Assembly: GCA_019308145.1 (NCBI GenBank)
Contig: JAFDIG010000060.1
Location: 1 to 12,482, forward strand
Reading direction: 5' to 3'
Source of the DNA: Deltaproteobacteria bacterium
GTDB taxonomy: Bacteria; Desulfobacterota; JAFDIG01
DNA: 12,482 nt
The translations under genes were made by a program, and so were the position numbers. Below are positions 1 to 7,112 of the stretch, piece by piece; position 1 is the first letter of the stretch, and each line of letters opens with the position of its first letter. Under the pieces are notes generated by a model. The model searched no databases. It saw nothing but the letters and a program-made list of their open reading frames with translations, and was not told the origin of the DNA.

Positions 1-1
1 A

Positions 2-241
2 CCTGCTTTTATAGTAGGGGTTACCTTTGCTTTTATAAGGGCAATAACAGAGTTAACATCTACTATATTTCTTGTAACCCCTAAATGGAGGGTTATGGCA
101 GTCGATATCTATAATTTTGTTGAATCAGGCTCATTAGGTTCTGCTGCCGCAATGTCAACCCTTCTTATGGCAATTGTTATTATTCTTTTATTGATTCTTT
201 TTAAAGCAACAGGGGCAACGGTTTCCATGTTTAGGATGTAA
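2..241 (+). CDS. ABC transporter permease, C-terminal part (5' end outside window)
   Basis: This is an open reading frame with no start inside the window, ending in TAA at 239-241. It encodes the last 79 residues of an inner-membrane permease. The visible part has a stretch reading RAITELTSTIFLVTP, a loop with DIYNFVESGSLGSAAAMS, then a very hydrophobic last helix (LLMAIVIILLLILF) and a short cytoplasmic tail. This layout matches the C-terminus of the AfuB/FbpB/PhnV-like binding-protein-dependent permeases that carry two fused permease units. The ATPase gene begins 9 bases after its stop, and the stop codon overlaps that gene's Shine-Dalgarno sequence, so the two are almost certainly co-transcribed and work in one importer. 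The substrate cannot be read from this fragment: iron(III), aminoethylphosphonate, thiamine or polyamines are all possible. Confidence 0.75.
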   Translation, partial: PAFIVGVTFAFIRAITELTSTIFLVTPKWRVMAVDIYNFVESGSLGSAAAMSTLLMAIVIILLLILFKATGATVSMFRM

Positions 242-250
242 GGAGAAAAA

Positions 251-1330
251 ATGGAAAAGGTAGCAGTTGAGTTGATAAATGTTACAAAAAAATTTGGAGA
301 AGAACCAAACCAGGTAATAGCAGTTGATCATTTTACTTATAAATTTGAAGAAGGAAAACTGACAACACTTTTAGGACCAAGTGGATGCGGGAAAACAACC
401 ACTTTGAGGTGTATAGCAGGATTTACTGAATTAGATGAAGGAGATGTTATAATTGGAAGTAAAACTGTAAAAGATCTCCCACCATATTTAAGACCAACAG
501 GCACTGTTTTTCAAAACTATGCCTTATTCCCCCATATGACCGTTTATGAAAATATTGCCTATGGGTTAAAGATAAAAAAAGTTCCAGAGGATAAAATTAG
601 AAAAAAGATAAAAGATGTTTTATCAATGTTTCAGTTAGAAGGTATGCAGGATAGAAACCCTTCCCAACTATCAGGAGGACAACAGCAAAGAGTCGCGATA
701 GCAAGGGTTTTGGTAAATGAACCTCAGGTACTTCTCTTTGACGAACCCCTCTCAAATTTAGATGCAAAGCTTAGAGTATATATGAGGGAAGAGATAAGAA
801 GTCTTCAAGAAAGATTAGGGATTACCACTATTTATGTTACTCATGACCAGGAAGAGGCAATGAGTATCTCTGACAAGATTGTTATTATGAATGCTGGTAA
901 GATTGAACAAATAGGTGAACCTGTTGAGATATATAAAAAACCTTCTACTAAATTTGTTGCTGAATTTATTGGCTTGACAAACTTTATCAAAGCAAAAGTA
1001 AAGGAGATAAAAGAGAATAAAATAATTGTTAGCGTAAATAGTTCATTACTAACATTTCATATCAGTGAAAAATTTGAAAAAGGTGAGAATGTATTTATAG
1101 TTACAAGGCCTGAAATGATATATTTTGTACCGAATAAAGACTTAGAAAGTTTTGAAGGTGTAATAAAAAACAGCTTCTTTATGGGACCTATCGCCAGGTA
1201 TGAAATTGCCTTATTAAATGATGAGATTATCACTTTAGATGAAGCAAATCCAAAAGAGCTAAAAAGAAAAGGAGAAAAGGTAATTTTAAAAGTGGACACC
1301 AGCTCTGCTTTTATCCATAAAAGTATTTAG
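251..1330 (+). CDS. ABC transporter ATP-binding protein (FbpC/PotA-like importer ATPase)
   Basis: This is a cytoplasmic motor subunit that hydrolyses ATP to drive import through the adjacent permease. The 359-residue protein has every nucleotide-binding element in order: Walker A GPSGCGKTT (42-50), Q-loop FQNYALFPH (Q88), signature LSGGQQQR (140-147), Walker B VLLFDEP (160-166), D-loop SNLD and switch histidine in YVTHDQEEA (H198). Residues from about 240 to the end form a beta-rich regulatory tail of the TOBE/OB type, including VTRPEMI, as in the MalK/PotA/FbpC group. The length is usual for that group. The ATG has AGGAG at 241-245, five bases upstream. Family knowledge supports an importer ATPase. 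The exact substrate is unknown, because these ATPases share motifs across iron(III), polyamine, thiamine and phosphonate systems. No periplasmic binding protein gene is visible, and it may lie to the left of the window. A weak dyad (ATTAGT 1345-1350 with ACTAAT 1361-1366, then TCCTTTT) follows the gene but is not a convincing terminator. Confidence 0.9.
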   Translation: MEKVAVELINVTKKFGEEPNQVIAVDHFTYKFEEGKLTTLLGPSGCGKTTTLRCIAGFTELDEGDVIIGSKTVKDLPPYLRPTGTVFQNYALFPHMTVYENIAYGLKIKKVPEDKIRKKIKDVLSMFQLEGMQDRNPSQLSGGQQQRVAIARVLVNEPQVLLFDEPLSNLDAKLRVYMREEIRSLQERLGITTIYVTHDQEEAMSISDKIVIMNAGKIEQIGEPVEIYKKPSTKFVAEFIGLTNFIKAKVKEIKENKIIVSVNSSLLTFHISEKFEKGENVFIVTRPEMIYFVPNKDLESFEGVIKNSFFMGPIARYEIALLNDEIITLDEANPKELKRKGEKVILKVDTSSAFIHKSI

Positions 1331-1427
1331 ATAAAATCTCTACTATTAGTAAAACTTAAAACTAATTCCTTTTGATACTCAATCTAAGATAATTTAAAAA
1401 TATCCAAATGAGCACACATATATTTTA

Positions 1428-1526
1428 ATGAAGATACTTGGATCTGCTCCGAGTAGGTATGATAGCTTCTCAACTCTCATTCTCCCGAAAAAAATGGGTA
1501 AAGCCCTGATAAAATTTTTAACTTGA
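1428..1526 (+). pseudogene. Possible relic or small ORF resembling the N-terminus of a SAM-dependent methyltransferase
   Basis: A 32-codon reading frame runs from ATG 1428 to TGA 1524-1526 inside the spacer between the ABC ATPase and the ClC gene. It begins MKILGSAPSRYDS and continues with LILPKKMGKALIKFLT. The stretch is less AT-rich than the DNA around it and reads like protein rather than random AT-rich sequence. From memory, the pattern (A)PSRYD...L..G...KAY..L resembles the opening of class I methyltransferases often found in anaerobic Proteobacteria. Here it stops before any SAM-binding DIGCGTG motif, and none of the frames after it continues the match. There is no clear Shine-Dalgarno sequence. 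It could be a decayed gene start, a small peptide gene, or chance. The rest of the spacer 1331-1600 shows no RNA gene or known riboswitch that I recognise. Confidence 0.3.
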
Positions 1527-1551
1527 AAAATACTCTTTTTTGTCGTATCTT
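1523..1551 (+). promoter_or_regulatory. Candidate sigma70-type promoter for the split ClC gene
   Basis: TTGAAA (1523-1528, five of six bases match the -35 consensus) is separated by 17 bases from TATCTT (1546-1551, four of six match the -10 consensus). Transcription would start near 1558, about 40 bases before the ClC start codon. In AT-rich DNA such matches arise by chance, so this is only a candidate, but spacing and position are right. Confidence 0.35.
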
Positions 1552-1600
1552 TTTTTAATTCTCTTTCTGATTATTTTAAATCTTCTCTCAAGATAAGAAA

Positions 1601-2545
1601 ATGTTTTATAGATTAAAAGAGATATTTTATTTCTTCAAACCACCAGGTGCTGGGAAAAGGGTATTTTTCAGTATAATTATAGGAATTATTGCAGGTGCTG
1701 GGGCGGCTGCTTTCTTTTATTTACTTGAATGGGGTAAGTTCTTTGCTTTCGAGGTTTTAGCAGGAACGCATTTAACTTCTCCAGCTGGCGAAAGGCTCAT
1801 CCATGCTGTTGTCCATACTCCTTCCAGGCCATGGTTATGGTTCATTATCCCTACGGTTGGAGGGCTTCTTTCTGGTTTAATTGTGTATAGTTTTGCACCA
1901 GAAGCAGAGGGGCATGGGACAGATGCGATGATCAATGCCTTTCACCACTTAAAGGGAAAAATTAGAACAAGGGTGCCATATGTTAAAGGTATTGCCTCTA
2001 TCATTACCCTTGCAACAGGTGGAAGTGGTGGAAGGGAAGGGCCAATCGCTCAAATCGGTGCTGGCTTTGGTTCATGGTTAGGACAAATACTGAAATTATC
2101 TCCAAAAGAAATCCGTATTATGCTCCTTTCAGGAACAGCTGGTGGGTTAGGTGCTATATTCCGTGCTCCTCTCGGTGGTGCAATAACAAGCGTTGAAATC
2201 TTATATAGGGAAGACTTTGAAACAGAGGCTATTATTCCCTGTATTATCTCATCTGTTGTTGCTTATACTCTCTATACCTTTATATTTGGCAACAGGCCAA
2301 TCTTTTTTACACCTAAACTTGCTTTTAGTAATCCATTGGAATTGATATTTTATGCGATCCTTGGTTTTGTGTGCGCTCCTGTTGGTTATTTTTATGCAAA
2401 TTTTTTCTATGGAATTAGGGATCGTTTCTTCAAAAAAATAAAGATTAAACCACATTTCAAGCCAGCGATTGGAGGATTTCTTGTTGGCTGTATAGGATAC
2501 TTTGCACCCAAAGCTATGGGTGGTGGTTATGGAACAATACAGTGA
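1601..2545 (+). CDS. ClC-family anion transporter/channel, N-terminal part (split gene)
   Basis: This encodes the first part of a ClC anion-transporting membrane protein, 314 residues. Landmarks are hydrophobic helices from about residue 21, the selectivity-loop equivalent GHGTD (104-108, where E. coli ClC has GSGIP), the gating loop GGREGP (143-148) with the gating glutamate E146, and FRAPLGGAITSVEILY (187-202). In that last motif the position of the E. coli internal proton glutamate is isoleucine (I200, after the conserved E199). The frame ends at GGGYGTIQ followed by TGA, just where family members continue into helix M. The remaining helices and the CBS domains are in the next frame, starting at the overlapping GTG. 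A full ClC core needs both parts. The ATG at 1601 is the only start after an in-frame TAA at 1577; its ribosome site (AAGATAAG) is poor. Function of the broken gene is doubtful, and it may be a pseudogene or a sequencing/assembly error. Confidence 0.75.
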   Translation: MFYRLKEIFYFFKPPGAGKRVFFSIIIGIIAGAGAAAFFYLLEWGKFFAFEVLAGTHLTSPAGERLIHAVVHTPSRPWLWFIIPTVGGLLSGLIVYSFAPEAEGHGTDAMINAFHHLKGKIRTRVPYVKGIASIITLATGGSGGREGPIAQIGAGFGSWLGQILKLSPKEIRIMLLSGTAGGLGAIFRAPLGGAITSVEILYREDFETEAIIPCIISSVVAYTLYTFIFGNRPIFFTPKLAFSNPLELIFYAILGFVCAPVGYFYANFFYGIRDRFFKKIKIKPHFKPAIGGFLVGCIGYFAPKAMGGGYGTIQ

Positions 2546-3345
2546 TTCTAAAGATACTTACCACATCGTTTACTATAAGCTCTGGTGGAAGCGGTGGTGT
2601 TTTTGGCCCATCTCTATTTATTGGTGCTATGTTAGGTGGAACAATGGGAACAGTGAGCCATCATTTTTTTCCATCCATTGTTACTCATCCTGAGGCTTTT
2701 GTACTTGTTGGAATGACAGGTTTTTTTGCAGGCGTTGCTCATGCTCCTTTAGGTTCTCTTTTAATGGTAACTGAAATGACTGCCAGCTATACCCTTCTTG
2801 CACCTCTTATGCTTGTTTCTGGCATTTCGCTTTTATTCACCAAAAAATGGTCTATTTATGAAAAACAGGTACAAAATAAATTTCATTCTCCTGCACATGC
2901 TGAAGATGTCACCATTAATGTAATGCAAGATATTCTGGTCAGATCTATATTTAAACCTCAGGAAAATGGAGTTGTGATTATAAAAGAGAATACACCTTTT
3001 AGTGAAATCAAAAAAATCATAGCAGAATCTCAACATACATATTATCCAGTTGTAAATGAAAAAAATCAACTTGTTGGGATACTTTCGCTAAACAATATAC
3101 GAACTGTTATGTTTGATGATGCTGTCAAGGACCTTTTAGTAGCAGGAGAATTAGCAACTCCTCCAAAAACAATATCTTTAGACGAGGATCTCTATTCTGC
3201 TTTAATAAAATTTCTTGAATCAGGTTATGGGCAAATTCCTGTAATTGATACTCAACAAGAAGGAAAGATAGTTGGTATGCTTCAGCACCAAGATGTAATC
3301 TATGCTTATCATAAAGAGATTGAAAGAAGAAAAGGAATGGGATAA
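2542..3345 (+). CDS. ClC-family anion transporter/channel, C-terminal part with two CBS domains (split gene)
   Basis: This 267-residue frame begins with GTG at 2542, overlapping the previous stop as GTGA. It opens in the middle of the ClC fold: LKILTTSFTISSGGSGGVFGPS (residues 3-24) matches the end of helix M and the GxFxP anion-binding loop at the start of helix N. Helices follow, including GMTGFFAGVAHAPLGSLL, and SIYEKQ (104-109) carries the tyrosine equivalent to E. coli Y445. Residues from about 131 to 260 are two CBS domains (PVVNEKNQLVGILSLNNI, then IPVIDTQQEGKIVGMLQHQD), which in this family bind nucleotides and regulate gating. Compared with relatives, about 15-17 residues between GYGTIQ and LKIL are missing, so the junction looks like a small out-of-frame deletion rather than a simple single-base shift. 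Translational coupling through the GTGA overlap is possible. No good ribosome site precedes the GTG. The protein alone could not form a ClC pore. Confidence 0.7.
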   Translation: MILKILTTSFTISSGGSGGVFGPSLFIGAMLGGTMGTVSHHFFPSIVTHPEAFVLVGMTGFFAGVAHAPLGSLLMVTEMTASYTLLAPLMLVSGISLLFTKKWSIYEKQVQNKFHSPAHAEDVTINVMQDILVRSIFKPQENGVVIIKENTPFSEIKKIIAESQHTYYPVVNEKNQLVGILSLNNIRTVMFDDAVKDLLVAGELATPPKTISLDEDLYSALIKFLESGYGQIPVIDTQQEGKIVGMLQHQDVIYAYHKEIERRKGMG

Positions 3346-3404
3346 AGAAAAGCTTTAACTAATTTTACATCCATCTTAATGGTAACACAGAATTTTCCCA
3401 TATA

Positions 3405-3435
3405 AAAAAGGTAGCAACTAAATTGCCACCTTTTT
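3405..3435. terminator. Intrinsic terminator between convergent genes, better paired leftward
   Basis: The left arm AAAAAGGTAGCAA (3405-3417) and right arm TTGCCACCTTTTT (3423-3435) enclose a five-base loop. In a rightward transcript there is one A-C mismatch in the stem. In a leftward transcript the same position becomes a G-U pair, so the stem GGUGGCAA/UUGCUACC is complete and is followed by six U. It lies 59 bases past the ClC stop and 110 bases past the pckA stop, and can serve both, mainly pckA. Confidence 0.75.
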
Positions 3436-3545
3436 CAGCAAAAACTAATCAATCCCTTAAAGTGAAAACCTTGCTTTTAGTTCATAATGTCTTAATTCAT
3501 AGCAACCAACCAGAAACAATTAACGCAACTTTTCAAGGGTCAATT

Positions 3546-5126
3546 CTATCCCTTTGGTCCAGCGTCCATTATCTCTTTGTCGACCATAGACTCAAACTGT
3601 TTAAAATTTTCATGAAAACGTTTGGCTAACTCTTTTGCCTTTTGATCAAATGCTTTTGGATCTTTCCATGTATCTCGTGGAGTTAAGATCTTTTCAGGGA
3701 CTCCCTCACATTTTATTGGAACATCAAGTCCAAATATAGGATCTTCTTTTGTTGGAATATCATCTAATTTCCCTTCAAGTGCTTCATTTATTAAAGTTCT
3801 TGTATAAGATATCTTCATCCTTTCCCCTACACCAAAGGGTCCACCAGTCCAACCAGTATTAACAAGCCAACATTTAACATTATGACGTGCTATCTTTTCT
3901 CCTAACAACCTGGCATAAACTGTAGGATGAAGTGCCATAAAAGGTGCCCCAAAACATGTGCTAAATGTGGCTGCTGGTTCATTGCCTAATCCTGTTTCAG
4001 TTCCCCCTACTTTTGCAGTATATCCGGAAAGAAAGTAATACATTGCCTGAGACGGTGTAAGTTTGGCAATAGGTGGCATAACACCAAAAGCATCACAAGT
4101 AAGCATGATTATATTTTTTGGATGATCTCCAACTCCCTTTTTCAAAGCATTGGGTATATGAGTTATAGGATAAGCAGCTCTGGTATTCTCTGTTAAAGAA
4201 TCATCAAATAGATCTATCCTTCGAGTAGCTGAATCTATAGCAACATTTTCTAAAATAGTACCAAATTTCCTTGTACACTCATATATCTCTGGTTCAGCCT
4301 CTTTTGACAGCCGGATCACCTTTGCATAACAGCCTCCCTCAAAATTAAAAATGCCTTTTTCACTCCAACCATGTTCATCATCTCCAATAAGTTTCCGCTT
4401 TGGATCTGCTGAAAGTGTTGTTTTCCCTGTTCCTGAAAGGCCAAAAAATATTGCCACATCACCATCAGAACCTATATTAGCAGAACAGTGCATGGAAAGT
4501 ATATTTTCACGAGGAAGCAGGTAATTTAAAATGGTAAAAACAGCTTTTTTTATCTCACCAGCATAGCTTGTTCCCCCTATAAGTATCATCTTCTTGCCAA
4601 AATGAACAAGAATAAATGCCTCTGAATTTGTTCCATCAAGTTCTCTTACAGCATGAAATCTTGGCAAATCAACAACAGTAAACTCAGGTTGATGCTCTTC
4701 CAATTCCTTTTTGTCATGAATCTGGATAAACATATTTCTTGCAAAAAGATTGTGCCATGCCTGTTCTGTAATTACCCTGATTGGTATTCTATACCTTGGA
4801 TCAGCACCTGCATAACAATCCTGAATAAAGATATCTCTTCCTTGAAGATAAGCTGTCATTCTGCTATAAAGGGCATCAAATTTTTCTTGAGGGAAAGGAC
4901 GATTTACATCTCCCCACCATATTTTATCCCTGGATGATGGTTCATCAACAATGAATTTGTCATCAGGGGAACGTCCTGTATGGTGCCCTGTCCTAACAAC
5001 GATCGGACCTAAATGAGCTAAAAGCCCCTCCCTTCTTTTGATCACTTCTTCATAAAGTCTGGGAGTGCAAAGATTCCAAAATATATTGTTAACATTTTTT
5101 ATCCCTTGTGCTTCTATGTTCTTCAT
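3546..5126 (-). CDS. pckA: Phosphoenolpyruvate carboxykinase (ATP)
   Basis: This cytoplasmic enzyme of gluconeogenesis interconverts oxaloacetate plus ATP with phosphoenolpyruvate, CO2 and ADP. The 526-residue protein has the usual length of the ATP-dependent class. Seen in order are the substrate loop RTGHHTGRSPDDKF (45-58), GTSYAGEIKKAVF (185-197) with the metal-binding lysine region, SMHCSANIG (211-219) with the metal-binding histidine, the kinase P-loop FFGLSGTGKTTLSADPKR (227-244), the acidic metal motif GDDEHGW (248-254), and ENTRAAYPI (313-321) with the catalytic arginine. All catalytic residues appear intact. The ATG at 5124-5126 has AAAGGG eight bases upstream. The gene is last in the leftward series, 87 bases after the DinG-like gene. 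That gap is long enough for a separate promoter. A hairpin terminator lies 110 bases beyond the stop. In anaerobes the enzyme can also run in the carboxylating direction; which way it runs here cannot be told. Confidence 0.96.
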   Translation of the reverse strand: MKNIEAQGIKNVNNIFWNLCTPRLYEEVIKRREGLLAHLGPIVVRTGHHTGRSPDDKFIVDEPSSRDKIWWGDVNRPFPQEKFDALYSRMTAYLQGRDIFIQDCYAGADPRYRIPIRVITEQAWHNLFARNMFIQIHDKKELEEHQPEFTVVDLPRFHAVRELDGTNSEAFILVHFGKKMILIGGTSYAGEIKKAVFTILNYLLPRENILSMHCSANIGSDGDVAIFFGLSGTGKTTLSADPKRKLIGDDEHGWSEKGIFNFEGGCYAKVIRLSKEAEPEIYECTRKFGTILENVAIDSATRRIDLFDDSLTENTRAAYPITHIPNALKKGVGDHPKNIIMLTCDAFGVMPPIAKLTPSQAMYYFLSGYTAKVGGTETGLGNEPAATFSTCFGAPFMALHPTVYARLLGEKIARHNVKCWLVNTGWTGGPFGVGERMKISYTRTLINEALEGKLDDIPTKEDPIFGLDVPIKCEGVPEKILTPRDTWKDPKAFDQKAKELAKRFHENFKQFESMVDKEIMDAGPKG

Positions 5127-5153
5127 TTTTCATCCCTTTCTTTCTATCTATTT

Positions 5154-5182
5154 TTTATACTTTCTCTATTTTTTAACATTAA
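5154..5182 (-). promoter_or_regulatory. Weak candidate promoter for pckA
   Basis: On the minus strand, TTAATG (5182-5177, three of six match the -35 consensus) and TATAAA (5159-5154, five of six match the -10 consensus) are 17 bases apart in the gap between the helicase gene and pckA. A second arrangement in the same gap, TTGCCT and TAAAAA also 17 bases apart, is about as good. The gap is very AT-rich, so either may be chance, and no terminator hairpin is visible here. Confidence 0.22.
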
Positions 5183-5213
5183 AATCAATATAAGGCAATA
5201 GACAAAAAATTTA

Positions 5214-7112
5214 TCATCCTAATCTATTAAAAAAGTTCTCTATATCTTTCTTCTCTATGGTTATAGGGAAAGAAGGGAAACTGCCAATAAATATCTTCCC
5301 ATAGCCCCTCATCCTTAACCTTACATCCAAAATTGCGACAACACCTTTATCATTCTTTGTACGTAAAAGTCTTCCTATCCCCTGTTTCAGCTCTAAAACT
5401 GCTCTTGGTATTTGGAATTCAAAAAATGGGTTGCCCCCATCATTTTTGATCTTTTCTATCTTTGCCTCAATTACTGGATCAGTTGGAACCTCAAAAGGCA
5501 ATTTATCAATGATCACACAACTTAATGACTCTCCTGGCACATCTACACCTTCCCAAAAACTAAAAGTTGCAAAAAGAGAAGAGGATACCTCCTTCCTAAA
5601 CCTATCAAGCAAGGCTGTTTTAGGCATCTCTCCTTGAATATAAATAGGAAAAGAAAATTGATCTCTTATAACATGATAAACTTCTTTCATATTCTTTATA
5701 CTTGTAAATAAAACAAAAGTCCTTCCTTTTGATAACGTAAGAAGTTCTTTTATCTCTTTAATTAAAAAAAGAATAAATTCATCTGAAGAAGGCTCAGGCG
5801 CCTCTTTAGGAAGATAAAGCAGACAATTCTTTTTATAATCAAAAGGTGTATCAAGCATAACTTCATCAATATCAGGATCAAGACCTAAACTCTTCTTAAA
5901 ATAACTAAAACTTCCATTTACTGATAAAGTGCCAGAAGTAAATATTATAGGGATCTCTTTACTGTAAAGATTTTGTCTAAGCTGCAAAGAAACATCAATT
6001 GGAGATGCATGGAAAATAACATTTTCTCCTACTGGCTCTACCCACTTAACATACTCATCATCTTGAACAAATAGTATATACTCAAGTTCTTCTTTTATTA
6101 ATTTTGTCCGTTGTTCAAGAAAAACCCATTCTTCATCATCTTTTTCTTTGTGTAACCTTGCCGAAAGTTGATCAAGCTGATTAAAAAGATTGTTTGTTGT
6201 ATCTTTTACATCATCGGTAATCAATTCATTTTTTAATCTGTATTTCTCCTCTGTTATAGGAAATAGAGAAAAAAAATATTTTATGCTTCTTTCTATACCT
6301 GATAAATTATTTTCCCAATCCTTCCTCTTATTTTTGGAAAGTTTCTGTTTGATATCATTTAAAAGATCATATATTCTGTTAGCACCTACCATAAAACCAA
6401 AAAAATCTGCTGCTATCTTCTCAATCTGGTGTGCTTCATCAAAAATTATTGCTTCATAAGAAGGGATTACAGCAGCAGATGCTACCCCTTTTAAGGAAAG
6501 ATCAGCAAAAAAAAGATGATGATTAACAACAATGATATCAGAGGAAGCGGCAATCTGACGCATCTTTGTAATAAAACATTCTTTAAAATAAGGACATTTT
6601 AATCCAAAACATAGTTCGCTTTTTGATGAAATATGCCACCAAATGGGATAATCTTCTGGCATCTCAATCAACTCTGATCTATCACCTGTTTCTGTTTTTG
6701 TTACCCATTTTTCTATACTTGAAAAAACTGAAGCTTTATCATCCCAATCAAATGTAGGGTTTTTAATAAAATTCTTCCATCTCCTTAAACATAAATAGTT
6801 CACTCTCCCTTTCATAAGTGCTACTTTAAGATTAGGAAAAAGACTTTTCTTAATAAGGGGAATCTCCTTGAAAATAAGTTGTTCCTGCAAATTTTTAGTG
6901 CCAGTAGATATTACGGTTTTCTTTTTTGCTTCAATAATTGCTAAAAGATATGCAATAGTTTTACCAGTGCCTGTTGGAGCCTCTACAACAAGAATTTTTT
7001 CCTTATCCAATGCATGCTTTATCTCTTTTGCCATCTTAAGTTGCATTGGGCGGTATTCATAATGGGGAAGAACTTCTTTTAATTTACCCTTCTCACTTAG
7101 ATACCTTTCCAC
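5214..7112 (-). CDS. dinG: DinG-like ATP-dependent DNA helicase with predicted Fe-S cluster
   Basis: This is a superfamily 2 helicase of the XPD/DinG group, expected to unwind DNA 5' to 3' and act on damaged or structured DNA. The 632-residue protein shows Walker A VVEAPTGTGKT (42-52), DEAH (225-228), motif FATFSFWEGVDVPG near the C-terminal third, and the arginine-finger motif QGIGRLLRT. Four cysteines in the usual place (C108, C168, C173, C179; C-x4-C-x5-C for the last three) are the expected 4Fe-4S ligands. There is no N-terminal exonuclease domain as in the longer Gram-positive DinG. The start is GTG at 7112, chosen because AGAGGTAG precedes it by a few bases and the Q-motif region PHYEYRPMQ lies right after. 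It overlaps the 3' end of the alpha/beta hydrolase gene by 20 bases, implying coupled translation. The family call is firm. Its equivalence to E. coli DinG rather than YoaA is not certain. Confidence 0.88.
   Translation of the reverse strand: MERYLSEKGKLKEVLPHYEYRPMQLKMAKEIKHALDKEKILVVEAPTGTGKTIAYLLAIIEAKKKTVISTGTKNLQEQLIFKEIPLIKKSLFPNLKVALMKGRVNYLCLRRWKNFIKNPTFDWDDKASVFSSIEKWVTKTETGDRSELIEMPEDYPIWWHISSKSELCFGLKCPYFKECFITKMRQIAASSDIIVVNHHLFFADLSLKGVASAAVIPSYEAIIFDEAHQIEKIAADFFGFMVGANRIYDLLNDIKQKLSKNKRKDWENNLSGIERSIKYFFSLFPITEEKYRLKNELITDDVKDTTNNLFNQLDQLSARLHKEKDDEEWVFLEQRTKLIKEELEYILFVQDDEYVKWVEPVGENVIFHASPIDVSLQLRQNLYSKEIPIIFTSGTLSVNGSFSYFKKSLGLDPDIDEVMLDTPFDYKKNCLLYLPKEAPEPSSDEFILFLIKEIKELLTLSKGRTFVLFTSIKNMKEVYHVIRDQFSFPIYIQGEMPKTALLDRFRKEVSSSLFATFSFWEGVDVPGESLSCVIIDKLPFEVPTDPVIEAKIEKIKNDGGNPFFEFQIPRAVLELKQGIGRLLRTKNDKGVVAILDVRLRMRGYGKIFIGSFPSFPITIEKKDIENFFNRLG

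Noticed and set aside
1345..1374. ATTAGT/ACTAAT dyad followed by TCCTTTT as terminator of the ABC operon
   Set aside because: Only six pairs, mostly A-T, with a ten-base loop; too weak to list as a terminator.
1400..1530. Possible riboswitch (for example fluoride-type) upstream of the ClC gene
   Set aside because: I looked for the conserved fluoride, guanidine and cyclic-di-GMP patterns and found none; the only paired elements are three- or four-base stems such as CCC/GGG around 1485-1499.
1515..1531. ATTTTT...AAAAAT inverted repeat as a terminator
   Set aside because: The stem is A-T only and short; it would be expected by chance here.
2542..2545. Programmed ribosomal frameshift joining the two ClC halves
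   Set aside because: No slippery heptamer or following stem was seen, and a frameshift would not restore the missing residues of helix M.
3423..3629. Plus-strand frame of 68 codons across the pckA 3' end
   Set aside because: It lies over the terminator and antisense to pckA, with no ribosome site or recognisable protein features.
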